Shown: positions 12,772 to 19,165 of the stretch, one piece after another | Layout of the letters: every line of letters starts with the position of its first letter | Position numbering within the stretch: the stretch's first letter is position 1 | From: a virus | Strand: one strand, 5' to 3' | Length of the DNA stretch: 27,432 nucleotides | IMG/VR virus record: IMGVR_UViG_3300030099_001798 | Coordinates: 1-27,432 of that record | Program-made: the position numbers and the translations under genes | The notes under the pieces: generated by a model | The model's database searches: none | What the model saw: the letters and a program-made list of their open reading frames with translations, nothing else | Told to the model about the DNA's origin: nothing

Positions 12772-13362
12772 ATGGCTAAGAGAAAGAGAATAGCGAAAAG
12801 CAAGCAGGGAAGGGACTGGAAGTTCTATCCTTCGGAGCGAGACGCGGACAAGTGCCGCGCCGCTCTGGCGACATATGATGCCGAGGTGAGGGCGAGGGAG
12901 ATCAAGTGGGGTGTGGATAGGTTGCCGCTTCTGGTCGAGCCGGAACTGCGTGACAGGTTCTGGGCGCAGATGGATGTGCTCAATGCGGCGATAGATAAGG
13001 GTAGCGGTGTTGAGGTCGAAGATGCTGTGGCGGCAACGGTGCGAGGTATTCAGGCGCTAGAGCGCAGAGCCGTCGAGCTTGGTGCCGAGCCGGTCAGTGG
13101 CGAGGTGTGGGAAGAGACAACGCCAGCAGGCGCCGTCGTGGCAGTGTGTAAAGACGAAGCGAGCATCGCCAAGATCAGAGACGAGGGCAGGATCGACAGG
13201 GTCTACACGATGTCGGAGATTGCGGCTATCGTCGAACGGTGGGAAGCCAGCAAGGCGGGTGAAATGACGAACAAGGTGAAGTCGCTGTTTCCCGGTGCTA
13301 CAATCGAGGCAGTCAAACCAAAACCTGCCGAGCTAGAACTGGATGATGAGATACCCTTTTGA
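12772..13362 (+). CDS. Basic/helical protein ending in an SSB-type DDEIPF tip
   Basis: The ATG at 12772 is preceded by GAAGGGAGAAGGA. The 196-aa product begins with a basic stretch (MAKRKRIAKSKQGRDWKFYP) and continues with mostly helical sequence. It ends in LELDDEIPF. That ending closely matches the acidic C-terminal tip of bacterial SSB (DDDIPF in E. coli), which recruits repair and replication proteins such as PriA, RecO and exonuclease I. The rest does not look like an OB fold. Tip mimicry by a phage replication protein is the most interesting reading. The gene follows the iteron cluster and overlaps the next gene at TTGA. Confidence 0.65.
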   Translation: MAKRKRIAKSKQGRDWKFYPSERDADKCRAALATYDAEVRAREIKWGVDRLPLLVEPELRDRFWAQMDVLNAAIDKGSGVEVEDAVAATVRGIQALERRAVELGAEPVSGEVWEETTPAGAVVAVCKDEASIAKIRDEGRIDRVYTMSEIAAIVERWEASKAGEMTNKVKSLFPGATIEAVKPKPAELELDDEIPF

Positions 13363-13598
13363 ACGACGATCTGAACATCATCTACGCCAACCGGGAATAC
13401 CAGTTGCTCGGCAACCATGCGTGGGTCGATGTCCATACGCTGACGATCCACATCATACGCGGCAAGGATGGCTTGAAGGTAGAGATATATCCGTCAGCGC
13501 ATGATGGCGTCAGTGAGCCGGTGGCAACGTGCAGGGCTAGGTGGGTCGAGCCTGATGCAGAAAACAAGACACAGGTGGTGAAGCGATATGTTAGATAG
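13359..13598 (+). CDS. Hypothetical 79-aa protein
   Basis: The start is a TTG (13359) overlapping the TGA of the previous gene, so translation is likely coupled; no ATG lies near the N-terminus. The product is beta-rich (YQLLGNHAWVDVHTLTIHII, then RGKDGLKVEIYPSAHDG). The C-terminus (ATCRARWVEPDAENKTQVVK) is polar. There are no recognisable motifs. It lies in a run of small genes between the replication and packaging regions. Confidence 0.5.
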   Translation: MNDDLNIIYANREYQLLGNHAWVDVHTLTIHIIRGKDGLKVEIYPSAHDGVSEPVATCRARWVEPDAENKTQVVKRYVR

Positions 13599-13917
13599 CG
13601 GTGACGGTACGTTCGAGAAGTGGCTGGCTTTGGGATGCTGCCCGAAATGCCATAGCAATACGCTAGAGGAAGCTCAGGGAGGCAGGAGGTGCCGCTCTTG
13701 TGATTTGATGATAGGAGGTAAAGGTGAAGAAGTTAGAAGCGCTAAAGGCGGCGATAAACGCCGTCGAGAAACGTGGCGAGAGCTATGGCGACGTGCTGGA
13801 GAACCACAAGCGGATAGCGTCACTGTGGTCGGTGGTGCTTGGTCAGCGCGTCACACCGGAGCAGGTGGTGCTCTGCATGACCTGCGTGAAGGTCGCCAGA
13901 TTGATGGAGACGCCTGA
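13588..13917 (+). CDS. Zinc-ribbon small protein with suspicious long overlap
   Basis: The first ~45 residues look like a real small zinc ribbon: CCPKCHSNTLEEAQGGRRCR followed by SCDLMIGG, i.e. CxxC...CxxC. The frame then continues for 65 more residues over the 86-aa gene at 13724, and that part looks like an out-of-frame shadow (RRRETWRELWRRAG). A run of stops (TGA TGA TAG) lies in another frame at about 13705-13714, just after the CxxC pair. The natural gene may therefore end there, and one base may have been lost or gained. I am confident in the zinc ribbon and unsure of the end. Confidence 0.45.
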   Translation: MLDSGDGTFEKWLALGCCPKCHSNTLEEAQGGRRCRSCDLMIGGKGEEVRSAKGGDKRRRETWRELWRRAGEPQADSVTVVGGAWSARHTGAGGALHDLREGRQIDGDA

Positions 13918-13984
13918 CCATGAGGATAGCTGGGTCGATATTGCCGGATACGGCGCGTGCGGTGCAGAAATAGCCGATGGGTGA
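13724..13984 (+). CDS. Conserved phage protein of the 'ESYGDxxENHxRIAxLW' type
   Basis: This is an 86-aa product from a GTG at 13724 with a strong AGGAGG at 13712-13717. It contains KRGESYGDVLENHKRIASLW (residues ~16-35), then TPEQVVLCMTCVKVARL and DHEDSWVDIAGYGACGAE. This pattern is widespread in phage proteins of unknown function. The His and Asp positions recall the helical fold of MazG-like nucleotide pyrophosphohydrolases, but that link is tentative. Its position near the packaging genes gives no further clue. It overlaps the next gene by 8 bases. Confidence 0.75.
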   Translation: MKKLEALKAAINAVEKRGESYGDVLENHKRIASLWSVVLGQRVTPEQVVLCMTCVKVARLMETPDHEDSWVDIAGYGACGAEIADG

Positions 13985-14186
13985 TCTGATCTGCATCGAG
14001 GCGCATGACAGGGACTGGGTGCGGTTCTTCCGCGATCCTTGGGACTGCGACTGGTGTGGGCTGCCGACACGCGGCAGGGTTTACGAGGAGACGCAGACAG
14101 TGGTGTGTAGCGCTTGCCGCAAGCCGCTGCTGGAGATCGACAGCGATCCGCGTCATTACATTGCGTTTGAGGAGGATATTGATTGA
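13977..14186 (+). CDS. Small zinc-ribbon protein upstream of the terminase
   Basis: This 69-aa product has two CxxC pairs: CDWC (residues ~24-27, in WDCDWCGLPTRGRVYEETQT) and CSAC (~44-47, in VVCSACRKPLLEIDSD). Together they form a likely zinc ribbon. Small zinc-ribbon proteins often sit just before phage terminases, where HNH nucleases may also lie, but the HNH His residues are not evident. The ATG overlaps the preceding gene. The end overlaps the start of the small terminase by one base. Confidence 0.6.
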   Translation: MGDLICIEAHDRDWVRFFRDPWDCDWCGLPTRGRVYEETQTVVCSACRKPLLEIDSDPRHYIAFEEDID

Positions 14187-14677
14187 TGCCAATGCCGAAG
14201 ATTGCCGAAGAGGTGTGGGAGGAGTTCCTAGAGCGCATCACGAATGGCAACACGATCACATCAATCGTGAACGACAAGTCGATGCCAAGCTGGACATCTG
14301 TGTCGAGAAAGCTCGCCGCCGAACCGGAGTTCGAGCGGCAGTATCGTCTGGCGCTGGAGTTCAGGGGCATGTTGTTGCAGGAGGAGCTTGAGGACATCAA
14401 GCGGGATGCGAGGATGGGCATGGGCGACGCTCAGGGCTTGCGCCTTGCAGCCGACATCACGAAGTGGCAGGTCGCTCGCATGACGCCGAAAATCTACGGC
14501 GACAGGCAGCAGCTTGAGGTGACGCCATCGAAGGGAGGCTCATATCTTGAGGCGCTGACGCAGGTCAATGCGACTGAGCCGGTAGTCATCACAGACGAGC
14601 GAGACACACAATCGGAAGAAGTACGCGCGCGCGACAAATCCGCTCAAAACGAGTGTCCTGATAGCGACATAATATAA
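14186..14677 (+). CDS. terS: Small terminase subunit, Sf6-like
   Basis: This 163-aa protein would recognise phage DNA and load the packaging motor. The N-terminal helix-turn-helix region contains EEFLERITNGNTITSIVNDK and SMPSWTSVSRKL (about residues 11-43). The central helices end in GLRLAADITKWQVARMTPKI followed by YGDRQQLEV. This 'R-x-D-x-x-K-W-x-x-x-K/R-x-x-P-K-x-Y-G' segment is a hallmark of Sf6-type small terminases. The C-terminal ~50 residues are polar and probably disordered. The ATG at 14186 has GGAGG upstream. The large subunit follows after a 188-base gap. Confidence 0.8.
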   Translation: MPMPKIAEEVWEEFLERITNGNTITSIVNDKSMPSWTSVSRKLAAEPEFERQYRLALEFRGMLLQEELEDIKRDARMGMGDAQGLRLAADITKWQVARMTPKIYGDRQQLEVTPSKGGSYLEALTQVNATEPVVITDERDTQSEEVRARDKSAQNECPDSDII

Positions 14678-14865
14678 GGCCGTAAACGGACTATTCGTAA
14701 GTCATTGAAATCATTGAACCGCAATCTTCCATAATGAACGTTATGCGACATTTGCCAGAAAGTTAACTAAAATGCGGTAGACCCCCCCGGTCTTGCAGAC
14801 GCGCGGGGCGGGTAAAAAAATATATACCCCTCTCACCACCCCCACCCTCGTCTTGGAGATAACGC
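14678..14865 (+). promoter_or_regulatory. 188-base gap before terL: candidate promoter/packaging region
   Basis: No gene fits here. The left part is AT-rich, with a direct repeat TCATTGAA (14702-14709 and 14711-14718). The middle has a C7 run (ACCCCCCCGG) and a GC block. The right part has an A7 run and TATATA, framed by GGGTA and TACCC as a weak hairpin, then pyrimidine-rich DNA and GGAG before the ATG at 14866. The repeats next to terS and terL would suit a terminase recognition site, but nothing decisive is visible. Confidence 0.35.
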
Positions 14866-16278
14866 ATGAACCCCATCGGCGCCGAAAAAAATGATCTTGT
14901 GGAGATGATCGCGCAGTTTCGCGACGATCCGCGTTTTTTCGTGCAGTCCGTCCTCGGCGCAACACCGCAGCGCTGGCAGGCTGAGGCGCTCGATGCGGTC
15001 GCGAAGCACGACCGATTGGCGGTGAAGTCGGGACACGGGGTCGGCAAGACGGCGTTTCAGTCGTGGGTCGTGCTCTGGTGGCTGTTGACGCATTATCCTT
15101 GCAAGGTTGCCGTGACGGCGAACAGCGCGCACCAGCTATCGGACGTGCTATGGACGGAGATCGACCGCTGGGCGCGCGGAATGCCTGAGGCGTTCAAGGA
15201 TTTGCTTGAGTTCAAGTCGGACAAGATCGCGCTGAAGGGTGCTTCTGACAGTTTTGCGGTCGCGAGAACATCGAGGCGGGAGAACCCGGAGAGTTTAGCT
15301 GGTTTTCACTCGCCTTGGATGTTGTTTTGCATTGAAGAGGCGTCTGGCATCCCGAACGTGATTTTTGAGACGGCTTCTGGTGCGCTGTCCACCCCCGGCG
15401 CGAAGATTATCATGTGTGGTAACCCGACCCGTTCGGATGGGTATTTTTACGATGCTTTTCATGGTGATCGTGACAAGTGGCATTGCATGACTGTGTCGTG
15501 CGAGGACGGCGAGTATGTTGATCCGAGGTTTATCACCGACATGGCGGAGAAGTACGGGGAAACAAGTAACGTATTTAGGGTTAGATGTTTGGGTGAATTC
15601 CCTACGCAGTCTGATGATGTGTTGTTGCCGTTGCATTTGGTAGAGGACGCGCAGAAGCGCGACGTGCAGGCGGGGCCGACCACGCCGGTGACTTGGGGGC
15701 TTGATGTGGCGCGGTTTGGCTCGGATCGATCTGCGCTTGCGAAGCGGCAGGGGAACGTACTGATTGAGCCGATCAAGACGTGGTCTGGCAAGGATTTGAT
15801 GGAGTTGGCCGGGATAGTGCTTGCGGAGCATGACGCCGTGCCGTATTCAATGCGTCCCCAAGCGATTTATATCGACGCCATCGGGTTGGGCGCTGGCTTG
15901 GCTGACCGTTTGCGGGAGTTGGACCTCCCTGCTGTGGCGATTTCGGTTAGTGAGACGGCCAGCCTGAAGGATCGATTTAATCGCTTGCGGGACGAGTTGT
16001 TTTGGGCTGCGCGCGAGTGGTTTGAGGCGCGGGATTGCAAGATACCGCAGGACGATACGCTGATCTCGGAATTGACAGGGATCAGGTACAAGTATCTGTC
16101 CAGCGGCAAGCTGAAAATCGAGAGTAAGGACGAGATGAAAAAGCGCGGTCAGCGTTCGCCTGACGTGGCGGATGCGTTCGTGCTGACTTTTGCGGCTCAA
16201 GGTGCGGTTGCCGGGGGTTATTCGAGAGGTTACAATAGCAATCGCATAGTCAAGCCGAAAACGAACTGGGTGGTGTGA
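14866..16278 (+). CDS. terL: Large terminase subunit (packaging ATPase and nuclease)
   Basis: This 470-aa motor protein translocates DNA into the procapsid and cuts it. In the ATPase domain, Walker A is KSGHGVGKT (residues 54-62), Walker B is LFCIEEAS with Glu157/158, and the coupling motif MCGNPTR lies at ~183-189. The RNase H-like nuclease domain has Asp280 (WGLDVARFG), Asp337 (IYIDAIGLG) and Asp433/436 (RSPDVADAF). Length and motif order are normal for the family. The start ATG has a GGAG signal. The final TGA overlaps the ATG of the next gene. This is among the firmest identifications in the window. Confidence 0.96.
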   Translation: MNPIGAEKNDLVEMIAQFRDDPRFFVQSVLGATPQRWQAEALDAVAKHDRLAVKSGHGVGKTAFQSWVVLWWLLTHYPCKVAVTANSAHQLSDVLWTEIDRWARGMPEAFKDLLEFKSDKIALKGASDSFAVARTSRRENPESLAGFHSPWMLFCIEEASGIPNVIFETASGALSTPGAKIIMCGNPTRSDGYFYDAFHGDRDKWHCMTVSCEDGEYVDPRFITDMAEKYGETSNVFRVRCLGEFPTQSDDVLLPLHLVEDAQKRDVQAGPTTPVTWGLDVARFGSDRSALAKRQGNVLIEPIKTWSGKDLMELAGIVLAEHDAVPYSMRPQAIYIDAIGLGAGLADRLRELDLPAVAISVSETASLKDRFNRLRDELFWAAREWFEARDCKIPQDDTLISELTGIRYKYLSSGKLKIESKDEMKKRGQRSPDVADAFVLTFAAQGAVAGGYSRGYNSNRIVKPKTNWVV

Positions 16279-17816
16279 TGGATAGGTTTACGCAGTCTCT
16301 GCTCGGTCAGGGTGACTATGCAGATGCTGGCATGATTTTGCCGTTTGCCATCACGCCAGAGGGTGAGCGTGTTTTTTCTTTCCCGCAGGCTTTGCAAGGT
16401 TTGGGGCGCACGGTAGGCCGCGCGACCGGTCTTCTGCCGATGGAATACGACGCTGAGACGGGCCTGCCTTCTGAAGACATATTGATGGACGCATTTGATG
16501 CGGCCGGGTCGTTTACTGGCGCTGGCCTGCTTGCGCCGCGTCCTGCTAACTCTCTCGGGATGGGTGGGCGTATCGAAGATATGCCCCTTTTCCAGCAAAT
16601 CGGAAAGCGCCCGATGTCTCGGGCCTTGCCCCCGGCTGAGCAGGCGCTATATGAGGCTGGCGCGGCTATGCAGTTGCCGCGAGAAAGTGGGGAGGGCCTT
16701 TTGCTTCCGCAGCGCGCCTATGATCTTGGCGCTGCGGAAGCTCGCGTGCTTGATGAGGGTCTGGCGGTTGACCCCGGCTTTCAGAACATGGCTGCTCCGT
16801 TTATTCCTGCCGAGCAGACCGACACAGTGATCCGCGATGTTGGCACGCTTCTGCCAAGCGCCACGGTTGATCTTCAGAGCTTGATTGGTCAGACTGCGAA
16901 GTTGATGCCCGGCGACATGACGATGGCTGGCAAGGAAATCACGCACGTTATGGGCGTGAAGCTGAAGAACCCGGTCAGGATGCAGGGCGGGAAGGATTTC
17001 TCTGCCGAGCAGCTTTCCCGCGAACTGGGTCTCGTTTGGGCGTCTGACCCCGCCGTGATCTCTGGATACGCAAGGCAGGCGCGTGACAATCCGGGCCTTT
17101 TGGGGATTTACAGCGCTATGGGTGCGAGGTCTGGCGACTTTTCGCATCATGTGGCGGATGTTGTCGTCGATATGACGAAACAGGCCGATTGGATACCGAA
17201 GTCGGAGATCAAGCGCTTCGATGACGAGATGCGTAAATTTACGGTTACGACAGAGCGCCCTGACGGCACGAAAGTGTCGAGCCAGCCATTCGAGGACTTC
17301 CCCGGCATTTTGAGTGATGAGGTGGAGGCGTATATTTACAGCCCCGGCAAGGGTGGTGCGCGCAAGGCGATTGCTGACATTATGGAAAAGGCCAGCTATC
17401 GCAAGAAGGGTTTCCCTGATCTGTCTGTTATCCGCACTGTGGTTGCTGACCCCGAGATGCGCTACCGCGTGAACGACCCGTCTGCGATGATGGCGCCGAC
17501 CGGCGGAAGGATTGTGCGGTTTGATGATGATCCGATGACCCCGATCGGCGGCGAGGGCAATGTTCCTATGTTTCATAAGACTTATCGTCAGGGCATCAGC
17601 GGCGAAGACCTCGGCGGCTTGGAGATGCCGGTCCCGCGCAGCCTGATTTTCCCGGAGTTTTTTGCTAATCGTCGAGCCGCTGACAAGGCGATGTCGTCTG
17701 ACCGCCGCAGCGCCGAAATCAGTAATGTGATGCAAACCATCACGCCTGAGATCGCCGATGATGTTTCGGTGTTTCAGGATATGTATCGTCGCGGACTGCT
17801 AGGAGATGTTTTCTAA
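16278..17816 (+). CDS. 512-aa protein of unknown function between terminase and portal
   Basis: The ATG at 16278 overlaps the terL stop. The first ~100 residues (FTQSLLGQGDYADAGMILPF, then LPSEDILMDAFDAAGSFTGA) are Gly/Ala-rich and look like an exposed or membrane-active leader. A central globular part follows. From about residue 370 there is a compact region (DIMEKASYRKKGFPDLSVIR, later YRVNDPSAMMAPTGGRIVRF). No catalytic motif is recognised. The position suggests a virion or injected protein, or a morphogenesis factor, but this is inference. Codon use looks the same as its neighbours. Confidence 0.7.
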   Translation: MDRFTQSLLGQGDYADAGMILPFAITPEGERVFSFPQALQGLGRTVGRATGLLPMEYDAETGLPSEDILMDAFDAAGSFTGAGLLAPRPANSLGMGGRIEDMPLFQQIGKRPMSRALPPAEQALYEAGAAMQLPRESGEGLLLPQRAYDLGAAEARVLDEGLAVDPGFQNMAAPFIPAEQTDTVIRDVGTLLPSATVDLQSLIGQTAKLMPGDMTMAGKEITHVMGVKLKNPVRMQGGKDFSAEQLSRELGLVWASDPAVISGYARQARDNPGLLGIYSAMGARSGDFSHHVADVVVDMTKQADWIPKSEIKRFDDEMRKFTVTTERPDGTKVSSQPFEDFPGILSDEVEAYIYSPGKGGARKAIADIMEKASYRKKGFPDLSVIRTVVADPEMRYRVNDPSAMMAPTGGRIVRFDDDPMTPIGGEGNVPMFHKTYRQGISGEDLGGLEMPVPRSLIFPEFFANRRAADKAMSSDRRSAEISNVMQTITPEIADDVSVFQDMYRRGLLGDVF

Positions 17817-18109
17817 TGGCCCCACGCGCTCCTAAAGACCCCCGTCTAGCTAAAGCAGGCGTTAGGGAGTACAATAAGCCGAAACGCACTCCGAACCACC
17901 CTGACAAGTCGCATGTTGTTGTGGCGAAGAAAGGTGATAAGGTTAAGCTGATCCGCTTCGGCCAGCAGGGCGTTAGCGGTGCAGGCAAGAGGCCGAAGAC
18001 GAAGGCGGAGAAGGAACGGCGCAGGTCGTACTATGCGAGGCACAACGCGCAAGACCCGAACCCGGACTTCTTTTCGGCACGTTACTGGAGCCACCGCACT
18101 AAGTGGTAA
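17816..18109 (+). CDS. Conserved small basic phage protein (SHVVVAKKGDK...RFGQQGV type)
   Basis: This 97-aa, Lys/Arg-rich protein has the motifs KSHVVVAKKGDKVKLIRFGQ, QGVSGAGKRPKTKAEKERRR and a final FSARYWSHRTKW. This motif order is a recurring family of unknown function in marine and other phages, usually near the packaging or portal genes. The ATG overlaps the preceding TAA. High basicity suggests nucleic-acid contact; whether it is in the virion is unknown. Confidence 0.75.
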   Translation: MAPRAPKDPRLAKAGVREYNKPKRTPNHPDKSHVVVAKKGDKVKLIRFGQQGVSGAGKRPKTKAEKERRRSYYARHNAQDPNPDFFSARYWSHRTKW

Positions 18110-18153
18110 TCCTGTGGCGCGGTCCCTTCGAGGACTGAGACAGCAAATCGTGA

Positions 18154-18174
18154 AGCCACGTAAGGGGCGTGGCT
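18154..18174 (+). other. Hairpin with short T-rich tail (attenuator or weak terminator)
   Basis: AGCCACG (18154-18160) pairs with CGTGGCT (18168-18174) around a 7-base loop, followed by CTTATT. It lies between the 97-aa and 32-aa basic protein genes and could lower expression of the downstream run or protect mRNA ends. The U-tract is too weak for a firm terminator call. Confidence 0.5.
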
Positions 18175-18198
18175 CTTATTCAAGAAAGGAAAAGCACG

Positions 18199-18297
18199 AT
18201 GGGATACGGTAAAGGCAAGGGCATGAACGGCGGCAAGAAGGGCGGCAAGAAGGGCGGCAAAGCCTCTAACGAAGTGCTCGGGAGGTATGCTGGCTGA
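18199..18297 (+). CDS. 32-aa Gly/Lys-rich peptide
   Basis: The ATG at 18199 has AAGAAAGGA upstream, and the TGA at 18295-18297 overlaps the next ATG. The product is almost a pure Gly/Lys repeat in its first 21 residues (MGYGKGKGMNGGKKGGKKGG), then KASNEVLGRYAG. Its coupling to the next gene and good ribosome-binding site argue that it is translated. The repeat is probably disordered and strongly basic, so it could bind nucleic acid. No family is assigned. Confidence 0.6.
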   Translation: MGYGKGKGMNGGKKGGKKGGKASNEVLGRYAG

Positions 18298-18473
18298 TGG
18301 CTAAGGGAGTTGCACATTATTTTCGTGACGGAACCCGTTATAACGGCAGTTCTCACAAGATGGCTGATGGCACTCTTCACAGTGGCGTCCGGCACACTGC
18401 GTCGAGCAAGAAGCTGTTTCATTTCGGCCAGCTATCTGATGCTGCGAAGAAAAAGGCCAGAAAGAGGGCTTGA
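18297..18473 (+). CDS. 58-aa basic phage protein (AxHYFxDGTxYxG...KKLFHFxQLS type)
   Basis: The ATG overlaps the preceding TGA, and the TGA overlaps the next ATG. The product begins MAKGVAHYFRDGTRYNGSSH. It continues with MADGTLHSGVRHTASSKKLF and then HFGQLSDAAKKKARKRA. This 'H-Y-x-x-D-G-T...H-K-M-x-D-G-T-L-H-S-G...S-K-K-L-F-H-F' pattern recurs in small proteins near the portal gene of marine podoviruses. The function is unknown. It is too short for a 60-codon cut-off, so easily missed. Confidence 0.72.
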   Translation: MAKGVAHYFRDGTRYNGSSHKMADGTLHSGVRHTASSKKLFHFGQLSDAAKKKARKRA

Positions 18474-18682
18474 TGGCGCGGAGGTTTCCTAGTGTCCCAA
18501 AAGACAAGAAAACCAATCTGCCGGAAAAATACCTTCGTGGCTCGCGCTCTCGTCGCCGCAAGGCAGCGGAGATTAAGCGCACCGCCAAAGCCTACAAAGA
18601 GGGGCGCAACATCGACGTGAAGAAGGTCAGCGCATCTCGCGCCGCACAGGCGAAGAGGAAAAAGAAACGTGACAAAAGCTAA
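18473..18682 (+). CDS. 69-aa highly basic protein (LPEKYLRG type)
   Basis: The ATG overlaps the preceding TGA. The product carries KTNLPEKYLRGSRSRRRKAA and then EIKRTAKAYKEGRNIDVKKV, ending in a Lys/Arg run (AKRKKKRDKS). 'LP-x-K/R-Y-x-x-G' followed by an 'I-x-x-T/R-x-x-Y-K-x-G' helix is a pattern seen in small phage proteins near the portal gene. It overlaps the next gene by 14 bases. The strong positive charge suggests DNA or RNA binding. Confidence 0.7.
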   Translation: MARRFPSVPKDKKTNLPEKYLRGSRSRRRKAAEIKRTAKAYKEGRNIDVKKVSASRAAQAKRKKKRDKS

Positions 18683-18926
18683 ACCACTTTCCGAGGCGAC
18701 CAAAAAGACGCTTCGCGAAAAAGCCAAGAAAGCGAATTTGACCTATGGAGAGCTTGCTAAGGTGTATCGCAAAGGTCAGGGGGCCTACTTGAGCAGTGGC
18801 AGTAAAAATGTGCCGATGGCGGCTTGGAGTATGGGCAGGGTAAACTCTTATATCAGGGGAGACAAAGCCCGAACCGCCGACAAGGACATCTACAAAGCCG
18901 CTCGCGGCAGGAGCAAGAGAGCATAA
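18669..18926 (+). CDS. 85-aa phage protein (VYRxGxGAYLSSGS...AWSMGRVNSYI type)
   Basis: The GTG at 18669 lies inside the previous gene. The product has a helical start (LREKAKKANLTYGELAKVYR) and then GQGAYLSSGSKNVPMAAWSM and GRVNSYIRGDKARTADKDIY. This motif is shared by a family of unknown function in phages and some large DNA viruses. The charge is basic. It ends at the TAA that overlaps the ATG of the next gene. Confidence 0.73.
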   Translation: MTKAKPLSEATKKTLREKAKKANLTYGELAKVYRKGQGAYLSSGSKNVPMAAWSMGRVNSYIRGDKARTADKDIYKAARGRSKRA

Positions 18927-19165
18927 TGAGTAAAGAGCCAAATTTTGACGTGATGTCGCCTAAAGAGCGGCGGCAGTGGGAAGCTGAGAACGGGAAGAAG
19001 ATCATTCTTGATCCCGGCTCGACGCGCGAGCAAAAGCCCCGCAACGTGAATACCAGCAAGGGCAATGTCCTGATGAAGGGTGACCAGCCTATAGCCGAAG
19101 CCCCGAAAAAGGATGCCCCGAAAAAGCGAGGGCGTCCTAAGGGCGCTAAGACAAAGGCAAAGTAA
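18926..19165 (+). CDS. 79-aa protein with C-terminal AT-hook
   Basis: I chose the ATG at 18926, which overlaps the preceding TAA; the frame is open further upstream as a shadow. The N-terminal half (SKEPNFDVMSPKERRQWEAE) is helical and the rest is disordered. It ends in APKKRGRPKGAKTKAK, which contains a textbook AT-hook core (RGRPKG) that binds the minor groove of AT-rich DNA. It directly precedes the portal gene. A role in DNA packaging or genome organisation is inferred. Confidence 0.7.
   Translation: MSKEPNFDVMSPKERRQWEAENGKKIILDPGSTREQKPRNVNTSKGNVLMKGDQPIAEAPKKDAPKKRGRPKGAKTKAK

Noticed and set aside
16647-17735. 362-aa minus-strand frame
   Set aside because: Antisense shadow of the 512-aa gene, with no ribosome-binding site, no operon partner and low-complexity Arg/His content.
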